This document shows, piece by piece, positions 34,364-41,823 of a DNA stretch of 43,329 nucleotides; the first letter of the stretch is position 1, and every line of letters starts with the position of its first letter. The stretch is taken from NCBI GenBank assembly GCA_028691795.1, contig JAQUYQ010000004.1, forward strand, positions 4,110 through 47,438, read 5' to 3'. The translations under genes and the position numbers were made by a program. The stretch comes from Herbinix sp. (lineage in GTDB: Bacteria; Bacillota; Clostridia; Lachnospirales; Lachnospiraceae). Under the pieces are notes generated by a model. The model saw only the letters and a program-made list of their open reading frames with translations. It was not told the origin of the DNA and made no database searches.

Positions 34364-34565
34364 GTCTAGAAGTAAATACAACAAACATTTATGATGGATA
34401 AATGAATGATTTTGTTTATTGCAAATGAACATGTTATAAAATTATATTATGTAAATTGATTTGCTTGTCAAAAGTCGGATTTGGCAGGCTTAAGTGAATA
34501 AAAGTTCATATAATAAAATCACGTGTTAAGAATTCATTTGAATTAAAAAGGAGTGATAGAAAATT

Positions 34566-36230
34566 ATGAGTACAAATATTGAAGTTCAGATCAACGATAA
34601 AATATATGAATACCCCTGCAATACAACTCTTTTGGAAATAAGCAGAGATTTTCAGAAGGATTATAAAAATCAGATTATTCTAGCCTTTGTAAACAATAAA
34701 CTAAGAGAACTGTTTAAAAGGGTCCCTAACAATTGCAATATTCGTTTTGTTACAACAGGTGACGATACAGGGGGGAAAACATATAATCGGGGTATGATTT
34801 TGGTAATGTTGAAAGCTTTCTATTCGGTATTTGGAACTGAAAATGTGATAAAGGTTTCGGTTGAATATACCGTGGGTAATGGTCTTTACTGTAATTATGC
34901 AGGAAAAATTCCGCTAACTAAGGAACGGATACAAGCAGTAAAGGAAAAGATGCAAGACATTGTTAATAAGGATATACCTTTTATGAAACGAAGCATTGGA
35001 ACAGATGATGCGATTGAGCTTTTCCGTCAATACGGGATGCATGATAAGGAAAAATTATTCCGTTACCGCCGGGTTTCAAAGGCCAATATTTATAGCTTGG
35101 ATGGCTTTGAGGATTATTATTACGGATATATGCCGCCGAGCTCAGGAATGTTAAAATATTTTGATTTAATGGAATATAACAATGGATTTTTGCTAATTCT
35201 ACCAAATAGGAAAAATCCTACCGTTGTTGAACCTTTTGTTCCACAGGTTAAGCTTTTTGAAACTTTAAGGGAATCAAACCAATGGGCACAAATGCTTGAT
35301 ATCCAGAATGTAGGTACTTTGAATGACGTCATTGCGGCGGGGAAAATGAATGACTTGATTCTAGTTCAAGAAGCACTGCAGGAGAAAAAAATAAGTGATA
35401 TTGCAGAAACTATTAAGAATTGTGGTGATAAGAAATTTATCATGATTGCCGGACCTTCATCCTCTGGTAAAACTACCTTTTCCTACCGTCTCAGTATCCA
35501 GCTGAAAGCCCATGGATTAAAGCCACATCCGATTGCAATAGATAATTATTTTGTGGATCGGGAAAAAACACCGAAGGATGAGCAGGGAAATTTTAATTTT
35601 GAATGCCTGGGTGCGATAGATTTGGAACAGTTTAATAAGGATATGACCGATTTACTTAACGGAAAGGAAGTTGATATCCCGAACTTTAACTTTGTATCCG
35701 GAATAAGAGAATACAAGGGGAATTTTTTGAAATTGGGTCCGGATGATATTCTTGTTATTGAGGGCATCCATGGCCTGAATGATGCAATGTCATATTCTTT
35801 GCCGAGAGAAAGTAAATTTAAGATATATATTAGTGCGCTCACACAGCTGAATATCGATGAACATAACCGGATTCCAACTACGGACGGCAGACTGATTCGT
35901 AGAATGGTTCGTGATGCAAGAACCAGGGGTGCATCTGCTCAGCGGACCATTTCCATGTGGCCATCGGTGCGCAGGGGTGAGGATGAGAATATTTTCCCAT
36001 TCCAGGAAGATGCAGATGTTATGTTTAATTCGGCGCTTATTTATGAACTGGCTGTATTAAAACAATATGCGGAACCAATCCTTTTTGGTATTGATCGAAA
36101 TTGTGAGGAGTATGTAGAAGCGAAGAGATTATTGAAGTTCCTGGATTATTTTATCGGAACACCAAGTGAAGCAATACCTCAAAATTCAATTTTAAAAGAG
36201 TTTGTTGGGGGAAGTTGTTTTAAAGTGTGA
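34566..36230 (+). CDS. TGS-domain nucleoside kinase (uridine kinase-like)
   Basis: A 554-residue soluble kinase. Residues 1-60 form a TGS/ubiquitin-like domain; residues 65-250 resemble the second additional domain of threonyl-tRNA synthetase; the PRK/uridine kinase domain starts at about 285 with the P-loop GPSSSGKTT (296-304), followed by IAIDNYFVDREKTPKDE and VIEGIHGLN. This domain order is known in Firmicutes proteins annotated as nucleoside kinase. ATG 34566 is preceded by AAGGAGTG. It is monocistronic; its stop lies 50 bases from the convergent rnpB terminator. The exact nucleoside substrate is inferred only. Confidence 0.88.
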   Translation: MSTNIEVQINDKIYEYPCNTTLLEISRDFQKDYKNQIILAFVNNKLRELFKRVPNNCNIRFVTTGDDTGGKTYNRGMILVMLKAFYSVFGTENVIKVSVEYTVGNGLYCNYAGKIPLTKERIQAVKEKMQDIVNKDIPFMKRSIGTDDAIELFRQYGMHDKEKLFRYRRVSKANIYSLDGFEDYYYGYMPPSSGMLKYFDLMEYNNGFLLILPNRKNPTVVEPFVPQVKLFETLRESNQWAQMLDIQNVGTLNDVIAAGKMNDLILVQEALQEKKISDIAETIKNCGDKKFIMIAGPSSSGKTTFSYRLSIQLKAHGLKPHPIAIDNYFVDREKTPKDEQGNFNFECLGAIDLEQFNKDMTDLLNGKEVDIPNFNFVSGIREYKGNFLKLGPDDILVIEGIHGLNDAMSYSLPRESKFKIYISALTQLNIDEHNRIPTTDGRLIRRMVRDARTRGASAQRTISMWPSVRRGEDENIFPFQEDADVMFNSALIYELAVLKQYAEPILFGIDRNCEEYVEAKRLLKFLDYFIGTPSEAIPQNSILKEFVGGSCFKV

Positions 36231-36276
36231 GAAAGAATGTTTGTACTGGAAATTCATTATTAGTGTTCCTATTCAA

Positions 36277-36303
36277 ATAAAAAACACCCGCGTAAGCGAG
36301 TGT
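36277..36303 (-). terminator. Terminator of rnpB
   Basis: On the minus strand ACACTCGC-TTAC-GCGGGTGT is followed by a T-run (plus-strand A-tract 36277-36283). It sits 15-20 bases beyond the mature RNase P RNA 3' end. Confidence 0.88.
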
Positions 36304-36317
36304 AACAAACAATTTGC

Positions 36318-36698
36318 ATGAGCAGCACGATAAGCCGGGTTCTGTCTTGAATGGTCATCTTTCTTGACCACATGTTACCATGTGGCTCAAGTATCCGCTT
36401 TCACAGATACTACGCGACCAACCCTAAAGCACGGCGGGCAGCCGTATCGCTTTATGTTCGGTCTTGCTTCGAGTGGGGTTTACATCTGCCCCTGCTGTTA
36501 CCAGCAAGGCGGTGGTCTCTTAAGCCACCTTTCCATCCTTACCAAAACTATTTGACAAGTCAAATAGAATTTGGCGGTATATTTCTGTTGCACTAGCCTT
36601 GGAGTCGCCTCCACCGGACGTTATCCGGCACCCTGCCCTATGAAGCCCGGACTTTCCTCACCTATTAATAGGCGCGACCATCTGTGCTACTCACAGGT
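36318..36698 (-). ncRNA. rnpB: RNase P RNA
   Basis: The minus strand holds the catalytic RNA of RNase P, which matures tRNA 5' ends. Terminal helix P1 pairs GAGTAGCAC (plus 36684-36692) with GTGCTGCTC (plus 36320-36328). Conserved blocks are visible: GAGGAAAGTCCGGGCT near the 5' end, GGTAAGGATGGAAAGGTGG, AAACCCCACTCGAAGCAAGA, and the 3' ACAGAACCCGGCTTA. A perfect CTATTTGAC/GTCAAATAG stem near 36548-36567 is probably P12. The layout suggests the ancestral type A, though I did not trace every helix. Apparent reading frames on the plus strand across 36351-36596 are artefacts of this RNA. Confidence 0.96.
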
Positions 36699-36701
36699 TG
36701 T

Positions 36702-36729
36702 ATTCTATCATGTCGGAGCACAATTGTAA
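36702..36729 (-). promoter_or_regulatory. Promoter of rnpB
   Basis: On the minus strand TTACAA (plus 36724-36729), 16 bases, TAGAAT (plus 36702-36707), placing the start site a few bases before the RNase P RNA 5' end. Confidence 0.65.
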
Positions 36730-36746
36730 ATGAAATTTAGTGGCAA

Positions 36747-36774
36747 ATGTGGACATAGGTGGACATAGGTGGAC
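36747..36774 (+). repeat. Short tandem repeat of TGGACATAGG
   Basis: The 10-bp unit TGGACATAGG occurs twice (36750 onward) and continues into TGGACA, which is also the left end of foldback element B. It may reflect slippage at the element boundary. Confidence 0.7.
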
Positions 36775-37102
36775 AAATGCAGGAAGGAATGGGTATAATA
36801 CGGTGTATATGGTTACAGCTTAGGGTGCTTCCCTACTCTTGTTGGTGAAAGAACCCTTATGTCACTAATAAGCTTCATAAAATGTTTAGGACAACCCGAA
36901 AATAGTACAACTCGCTATGGAACAATTTTAGATTAATTATTTTTATTTGCTTTGATGTTCCATTGCTCAAACAAGTCCTATTTGCGGGTTTTGCACATTT
37001 TCTGAAGCTTAAGTGACATAAGGAACCTTTCAAATACAAGAGTAGGGAAGTACCCTAAGCTGTAACCGATTTACGCTATGATATTCCTTCCTGCATTTGT
37101 CC
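36771..37102. repeat. 332-bp foldback element B (nested imperfect palindrome)
   Basis: The arms run about 36771-36924 and 36955-37102. Ends are a perfect 20-bp inverted repeat, GGACAAATGCAGGAAGGAAT at the left. Inside, GGTTACAGCTTAGGGT and CTTCCCTACTCTTGT have perfect mates near 37034-37065, CTTATGTCACT and TAAGCTTCA pair further in, and CTATGGAAC/GTTCCATTG close on an AT-rich 30-base loop. TATAAT at about 36794, 18 bases after TGGACA, could be a promoter reading into it. No protein is encoded. The design parallels element A but the sequence differs. It separates rnpB from the two-component genes. Confidence 0.82.
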
Positions 37103-37324
37103 TGATTTTGGAGAGGACTTTCCGTTAGATTGCAGGTCAGTTAGAGCAATATTCTAAGCCGACATTTTTATCTGACACAACCAAACGATTAAATGATGTG
37201 GCAACTACATGGTGATTGACCCTTACGAAAGGATTAAGAAAAAAGTAAGGAATTTTGATATTTATTATGATATGATAGGGATAATTTGATAAATTCCGAT
37301 TTGGAGCGTAAGGAGGATAATAAT

Positions 37325-38026
37325 ATGGAGCTAGCTCAGATATTGGTTGTGGATGATGATAAGGATATAGCGGATTTGGTGGAAATCCATTTAGTCAGCG
37401 AGGGATACCATGTACGAAAAGCAAATACTGCCAGGGAAGGTCTTCAGATTTTAGAGACTGTAGATATTAAGCTGGTGATTTTGGATATAATGATGCCGGG
37501 TATGGACGGCCTGACCTTGTGTAAAAAAATCAGAGAAACAAGTACAATACCGATTATCATGCTGAGTGCAAAATCAACGGATTTAGATAAAATTATCGGA
37601 CTAGGAACTGGTGCGGACGATTATGTGATTAAGCCTTTTAATCCATTGGAATTAACGGCACGTGTAAAATCCCAATTGAGAAGATACACGAAATTCAACC
37701 CAAGTACCCATGATGATAGGTTGGACAAGGAAATAGTACTGGATCATCTGGTAATTAATAAGGATAACCATAAGGTAAATGCTTATGGGAAGGATGTAAA
37801 GCTTACACCGATTGAATTTGATATTTTGTACCTGTTGGCGAGTAATGTAGGCAGAGTTTTTTCTACGGATGATATCTTTGAAAGAGTCTGGAATGAAAAA
37901 ATGTATGAGGCGAATAACACAGTTATGGTTCACATACGCCGTATCAGAGAAAAGATTGAGATGGATTCACAAAATTCCCAAATTATAAAAACTGTGTGGG
38001 GAGTAGGATATAAAATTGAAGAATAA
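37325..38026 (+). CDS. OmpR/PhoB-family response regulator (VanR-like)
   Basis: A 233-residue DNA-binding response regulator. The receiver domain has Asp 10-12, phospho-acceptor Asp 54 (VILDIMMPGMDG) and Lys 103 (VIKPFNP). The C-terminal winged helix spans about 130-232, with LTPIEFDILYLLA and VMVHIRRIREKIE ending VWGVGYKIEE. ATG 37325 follows AAGGAGG (37310-37316). It overlaps the downstream kinase start by eleven bases. It resembles VanR-type regulators of wall stress responses, but no vancomycin-resistance genes are present; the regulon is unknown. Confidence 0.93.
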   Translation: MELAQILVVDDDKDIADLVEIHLVSEGYHVRKANTAREGLQILETVDIKLVILDIMMPGMDGLTLCKKIRETSTIPIIMLSAKSTDLDKIIGLGTGADDYVIKPFNPLELTARVKSQLRRYTKFNPSTHDDRLDKEIVLDHLVINKDNHKVNAYGKDVKLTPIEFDILYLLASNVGRVFSTDDIFERVWNEKMYEANNTVMVHIRRIREKIEMDSQNSQIIKTVWGVGYKIEE

Positions 38027-39098
38027 CATATTTAAAAGTTTTCGCTTTGAAATCGTGCTTTACAGTTTGCTTAGTCTGTTTTATACATTACTAACAATTG
38101 CAGTGGTTCATGTTGGCGTTTATATCGTATATAGAGAGAATATACAGCAATTGTCGGGTACCTCCACGGTTATTATTTCTATAATAACCATTGTTGGAGG
38201 GATAATAATGTTTATTATCTGTTTTCTACTGTTAACTAAGAAGTTTATTAACTATATAAGAGAGATTTCTGAAGGGATTAACCAGATTTCTCAGGGTAAT
38301 TTGAGTAATCGTATCGAAATAAAAAATGAAGATGAATTTGCATTTCTAGCAGATAAGTTAAACCAGATGGCAGATGACATTAAAGAAATCATGGAGAATG
38401 AGCGAAGAATTGAATATTCCAAAAATGAACTGATTACCAGCGTGGCTCATGACCTTCGTACTCCTCTAACCTCAATTATCGGGTATCTGGATTTGGTTTC
38501 CTCTAAGGAGCTTAACCAGGAAACGCAGATGAAATATATCAGTATCGCTTATAATAAATCTAAACGACTTGAGAAACTGATTGAGGATTTATTTACCTAC
38601 ACCAAGTTTAATTTCGGTGAAGTCAAAGCATCTTATAATGAGGTAGATATGGTAAAATTACTGAATCAATTGGTCGACGAGTTTTATCCGAGTTTTGCTG
38701 AAAATCATTTAGATTATGAATTTATCACAGATAATAGTGTTGCAGTAATTAGAGCAGATGGTAATCTACTTGCCAGAGCATTTGCTAATCTAATCAGTAA
38801 CGCAATAAAGTATGGTAAGGATGGAAAGAATATTTTAATTAACCTTTATAAAAAGAAAGATGGAATTGTGATCACGATTACAAATTATGGAATACTCATT
38901 CCTTCTGAGGATTTAGACAGAATATTCAGACGTTTTTACCGGGTAGAATCCTCCAGATCCAGTGAAACGGGCGGGAGTGGACTTGGACTGGCGATTGCCC
39001 AAAGTATCGTTGAAATGCATGGGGGTACCATCTATGCAAAAAGTGACTTAGAAGGAACTGCTTTCACGGTTGAATTAAAAAATGAACCATTGAATTAA
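38016..39098 (+). CDS. Sensor histidine kinase (VanS-like)
   Basis: A 360-residue membrane kinase. Two helices (about 12-37 and 51-73) flank only about 13 extracellular residues, so the sensor domain is minimal and the signal may be membrane-borne. A HAMP region (about 75-128) follows; the phospho-acceptor is His 145 in SVAHDLRTPLTS; the ATPase domain has N-box NLISNAIKYG, and G-boxes ending GGSGLGLAIAQSIVEMHGG. The start is TTG 38016, overlapping the regulator gene by 11 bases, which suggests translational coupling. It is the cognate partner of the upstream regulator. Confidence 0.92.
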   Translation: MKNNIFKSFRFEIVLYSLLSLFYTLLTIAVVHVGVYIVYRENIQQLSGTSTVIISIITIVGGIIMFIICFLLLTKKFINYIREISEGINQISQGNLSNRIEIKNEDEFAFLADKLNQMADDIKEIMENERRIEYSKNELITSVAHDLRTPLTSIIGYLDLVSSKELNQETQMKYISIAYNKSKRLEKLIEDLFTYTKFNFGEVKASYNEVDMVKLLNQLVDEFYPSFAENHLDYEFITDNSVAVIRADGNLLARAFANLISNAIKYGKDGKNILINLYKKKDGIVITITNYGILIPSEDLDRIFRRFYRVESSRSSETGGSGLGLAIAQSIVEMHGGTIYAKSDLEGTAFTVELKNEPLN

Positions 39099-39117
39099 TC
39101 GCTCCTCCTCCCTTAAA

Positions 39118-39196
39118 CAAATAGAGCCATCGTAAACGCAAGTAATACATTCCGAATGTATTGATAAACTTGCTGATTTACGATGGCTTCTATTTG
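39118..39196. terminator. Long hairpin terminator after the two-component genes
   Basis: A nearly perfect hairpin of about 79 bases: CAAATAGA, GCCATCGTAAA, GCAAGT and AATACATTC are matched in reverse order by GAATGTATT, ACTTGC, TTTACGATGGC and TCTATTTG. The T-rich tract in TCTATTTG follows the main stem. It may terminate from both sides, since the next gene converges. The rest of the 386-base gap (39099-39484) is AT-rich with no gene. Confidence 0.75.
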
Positions 39197-39435
39197 CGAA
39201 TATGAAAACGGAAGAAGAAAAATATAACCATATTATACCACACATTTCAAATAAAGGTAGCCCTTTTAAAAAAATTAATACATTGTTAACAAATACATAT
39301 CATTTAGTAGACTTGATATAGTGAAAAATGCTTAATGTGTTTTGTAGTATTAATACTAGTAGTAATATAATTTATCAGTATTTGAATGCAAATATAAGTA
39401 GTGTATTGCAGTGTATTTGCTTCCTATAATATATG

Positions 39436-39497
39436 AGGTCTTATTCTTTTAATATATAAGATCTTATTCTTTTAATATAAGATTTTATTCTTTATCA
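39436..39497. repeat. Imperfect 21-23-bp repeats at the 3' end of the AP2 gene
   Basis: TCTTATTCTTTTAATATA occurs at about 39439 and 39462 with a third degenerate copy (TTTTATTCTTTATCAG) reaching into the 3' end of the AP2-domain gene. On the minus strand the A/T-rich units lie immediately after its stop. Confidence 0.65.
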
Positions 39498-40297
39498 GTA
39501 TCACTATAATGTTTGGCGTAAGCTAAAAGCTTCTTTGAAATTCTTAATTTCTGATAGATGGACGCATAAGTGATTTCGTTCATTCCATCTATAAAATTCT
39601 GTGGATAATTTTTGATTAGACCACTGTTTTTCAAGATAAGTACTGCTTTATTATAAGCAATCGCTGCTTCTATCTCAGAGGTATAACGACCGATCAAATA
39701 ATCTCCGTTTATATGAATCTTTGCCAGGTATCTCGTATAGCCATTGCTTAATACCTTGGTTACTCCATGAAAATTATTTATTATGTCTATGTTATGATAG
39801 CTAAAATCCTTGTCGTCGCCGTTGGAGAAGATATAATCCCTACCGCATACGGCATAATTTTTGATACCATAACGGGACAGGACATTAACCTGCATGCCGT
39901 AATCCGATACAAAGAGATGGCTACCCCTTTTCATTATTTTATGGTGAGCATAATAAAAAAGATCATCAGCATCAAATTTAAGGCAGGTTTCCCGATCTAT
40001 GTAATAATGAAAATACCGTTTTTTAAGATAGATAGGATTTTTAAAATAGATATGATTATCTCTGAGGTTAATCAGTACAACCCATTTATGAAAGGATAAA
40101 ACACAAGAGATGGGATACTTCTCAATTGTCCATACGGATTGTTTGGTTAGAACCTCAGCGGACAGAAGGTATGCCTGATTTGCATCATTCTCTGTATCGA
40201 AGCTGCCTAAACTGATGTGTTTTCCGTTATAGGTAATCGATGCTCTGTAATATTTGTCACCATTCTTTTTTACTGCTGAATATACTCCGGGCAACAT
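39485..40297 (-). CDS. AP2-domain protein with degenerate HNH-like core
   Basis: A 270-residue protein of unknown role. Residues 1-53 form an AP2-like beta-sheet DNA-binding domain (PGVYSAVKKNGDKYYRASIT, LGSFDTENDANQAY). A second AP2-like domain lies at about 175-228 (FHGVTKVLSNGYTRYLAKI, IGRYTSEIEAAIAYNKA). Between them, 100-172 looks like a worn HNH endonuclease module: HHKIMKRGSH and GIKNYAVCGRDYIF sit where HNH-AP2 homing enzymes have their VDHIN and NRRSNLR segments, but catalytic His/Asn residues are not preserved. GGAGG precedes the ATG on the minus strand. It may be a domesticated mobile-endonuclease relative acting as a DNA-binding regulator. It stands alone. Confidence 0.62.
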   Translation of the reverse strand: MLPGVYSAVKKNGDKYYRASITYNGKHISLGSFDTENDANQAYLLSAEVLTKQSVWTIEKYPISCVLSFHKWVVLINLRDNHIYFKNPIYLKKRYFHYYIDRETCLKFDADDLFYYAHHKIMKRGSHLFVSDYGMQVNVLSRYGIKNYAVCGRDYIFSNGDDKDFSYHNIDIINNFHGVTKVLSNGYTRYLAKIHINGDYLIGRYTSEIEAAIAYNKAVLILKNSGLIKNYPQNFIDGMNEITYASIYQKLRISKKLLAYAKHYSDTDKE

Positions 40298-40768
40298 AAT
40301 TTTAACCTCCGAGAAACGTGCTTTTAGACGTAATTAAAATACATTTACAATATAACAGAAATAGAAATAAACCGCAAGAAGCGGCAAGGTAATTAGACAA
40401 ATGTTAACAAAATATTAAATGCCATTTGTGTAGAACAGCCTGATTTTGCAGGAAAATTCATACTAAAGCAGTAGAATATGAATAAAATTGTGAGTGTCAA
40501 CATAAAATAGTTAATATATGGTTAATAATTTGTTAAAAATATCTTGTGCATTATATACAGATATTAAGTTATTAATCTTGACATAAATTGTTACTAATCA
40601 CTTTAAATGTAAAATAAAGTAAAATACTTATCGTGGCTTATAACGAAATTGATGTTATGTTATTGACACAAAAATATCTGTTACCTATAATGCAGAATAG
40701 CTATTAAGAAAAGTACCAATAAATGGGAATGGCGCATGTTATAAAATTTTAAGAAAAGAGGAAAGAGT
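40298..40768. other. 471-bp divergent intergenic region
   Basis: No gene is visible. A minus-strand promoter for the AP2 gene reads TTGCGG (plus 40372-40377), 17 bases, TATATT (plus 40349-40354). A plus-strand promoter lies at 40663-40691 for the hydrolase gene, and a second possible TTGACA is at about 40578 without a good -10. The remainder is strongly AT-rich. Confidence 0.5.
40663..40691 (+). promoter_or_regulatory. Sigma-A-type promoter of the wall hydrolase gene
   Basis: TTGACA (40663-40668), 17 bases, TATAAT (40686-40691): full consensus at both boxes. The ribosome binding site GAGGAAAGAG and ATG follow about 75 bases later. The consensus match implies vegetative rather than sporulation-specific expression. 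Confidence 0.82.
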
Positions 40769-41671
40769 ATGTCTATCATATATTCGTTTCTTCAAAAGAG
40801 GAAAATGCATGAAAGCCAATATGGTTTTGCTATGGTTTTTATTGCATATGCTTTGTCCGCTCTTATGTTAGCCTTAGGATCTGATGTTTTTTACAACATT
40901 AATACGGCGGCTGCAGGAATAAGTACGGATACGAAAGAAGAGACACAGGTGCTACTAAATGTTAAGCTGCCCTATTTGCAATCTGCAAATTATACAGCAC
41001 AGGTAAATGAAACAGATTTAATTAATCCATATGACCTGGCCGAGACCAGTTCAGAAATATCAGCCTTGTCAATATCTGAAGGTACATCAACCAGCGGAGA
41101 TACCATTTGGGTGTTCGGAAATGCTATAGACGGTAAAGCATTCGATAGCATAATGGAACAAGTGAGTAGTCTGGATTCCATGGTCAGTACAATGGAAAAG
41201 ACAGATGATAAGGAGGTACAAGCTAAAAAAACTACTACTAAGATAAAAGCTAAGGAAACGGTAAGTACTGCATATAGCAATGTTACAAATAAAGAAGTTG
41301 CGATGCTTGAACGTATTGTTGAAGCAGAGGCTTCGGGAGAAGATATGGTAGGAAAAATTTTGGTAGCCAATGTTATCTTAAATCGAGCAGAGGATGATTC
41401 ATTTCCTGATACCATAAAAGGGGTAATTTTTCAGGAATCAAATGGTGAGTATCAGTTTTCTCCGATATCCGATGAAAGATATTGGTCGGTTGAAGTTTCC
41501 ACCGAAACGAAAAAGGCAGTAAAAAGGGCATTGGATGGAGAAGATTACTCTGAGGGTGCTTTGTATTTTATAGCAAGAAAAAGAACGAATTCAGGCAGCG
41601 CGGAGTGGTTTGATGATCATCTGGACTGGCTGTTTAAGCATGGTGGTCATGAATTCTACAAAAATAAATAG
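40769..41671 (+). CDS. SleB/CwlJ-type cell wall hydrolase, membrane anchored
   Basis: A 300-residue protein with an N-terminal membrane helix (about 19-38, GFAMVFIAYALSALMLALG), a Ser/Thr-rich linker (about 45-175) and a C-terminal Hydrolase_2 domain (about 181-299) of the SleB/CwlJ family, which cleaves peptidoglycan glycan strands. The catalytic Glu is probably Glu 185 in RIVEAEASGED; ILVANVILNRAEDDSFP and FSPISDERYW are family blocks. There is no peptidoglycan-binding repeat as in SleB. With a vegetative promoter it may act in wall turnover rather than spore germination, but either is possible. Confidence 0.88.
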   Translation: MSIIYSFLQKRKMHESQYGFAMVFIAYALSALMLALGSDVFYNINTAAAGISTDTKEETQVLLNVKLPYLQSANYTAQVNETDLINPYDLAETSSEISALSISEGTSTSGDTIWVFGNAIDGKAFDSIMEQVSSLDSMVSTMEKTDDKEVQAKKTTTKIKAKETVSTAYSNVTNKEVAMLERIVEAEASGEDMVGKILVANVILNRAEDDSFPDTIKGVIFQESNGEYQFSPISDERYWSVEVSTETKKAVKRALDGEDYSEGALYFIARKRTNSGSAEWFDDHLDWLFKHGGHEFYKNK

Positions 41672-41676
41672 AAGTA

Positions 41677-41705
41677 TTGTATCCAAAGTATAAGCATGTT
41701 ATAAT
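41677..41705 (+). promoter_or_regulatory. Sigma-A-type promoter of thrC
   Basis: TTGTAT (41677-41682), 17 bases, TATAAT (41700-41705), starting five bases after the hydrolase stop. It gives a leader of about 110 bases to thrC. Confidence 0.65.
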
Positions 41706-41714
41706 ACATGAAAC

Positions 41715-41793
41715 TTACCCAGTATGGAAATTACTATATTTACAAGTATGTATGGGGATTTTCCCATACCATTTGTCAGTAACCTGGGCAAAG
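41715..41793 (+). promoter_or_regulatory. Structured leader of thrC
   Basis: TTACCCAG (41715-41722) can pair with CTGGGCAA (41784-41791) around an inner TTACT/AGTAA stem and a GTATGGG/CCCATAC hairpin (41750-41769). The whole leader could fold into one branched structure with the thrC ribosome binding site AAGGGG just beyond. No known riboswitch class was recognised and there is no Thr-rich leader peptide. Confidence 0.4.
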
Positions 41794-41823
41794 TGAAATA
41801 TTAGAAAAGGGGATTGAATTGAT

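Noticed and set aside
36351..36596. Plus-strand reading frames of 63-81 codons
   Set aside because: They lie wholly opposite the RNase P RNA, whose conserved blocks are clear; such frames are a known annotation artefact.
37325..39098. Vancomycin-resistance locus
   Set aside because: Only the regulator and kinase resemble VanR/VanS; no vanH, ligase, vanX or vanY is present, so this is a general two-component pair.
40990..41415. 141-codon minus-strand ORF opposite the wall hydrolase
   Set aside because: It is the antisense of the Ser/Thr-rich linker and catalytic region, with no ribosome binding site or domain.
41708..41782. 24-codon ORF in the thrC leader that could be an attenuator peptide
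   Set aside because: It has no ribosome binding site, its ATG falls at or before the predicted transcript start, and it is Tyr- rather than Thr-rich.
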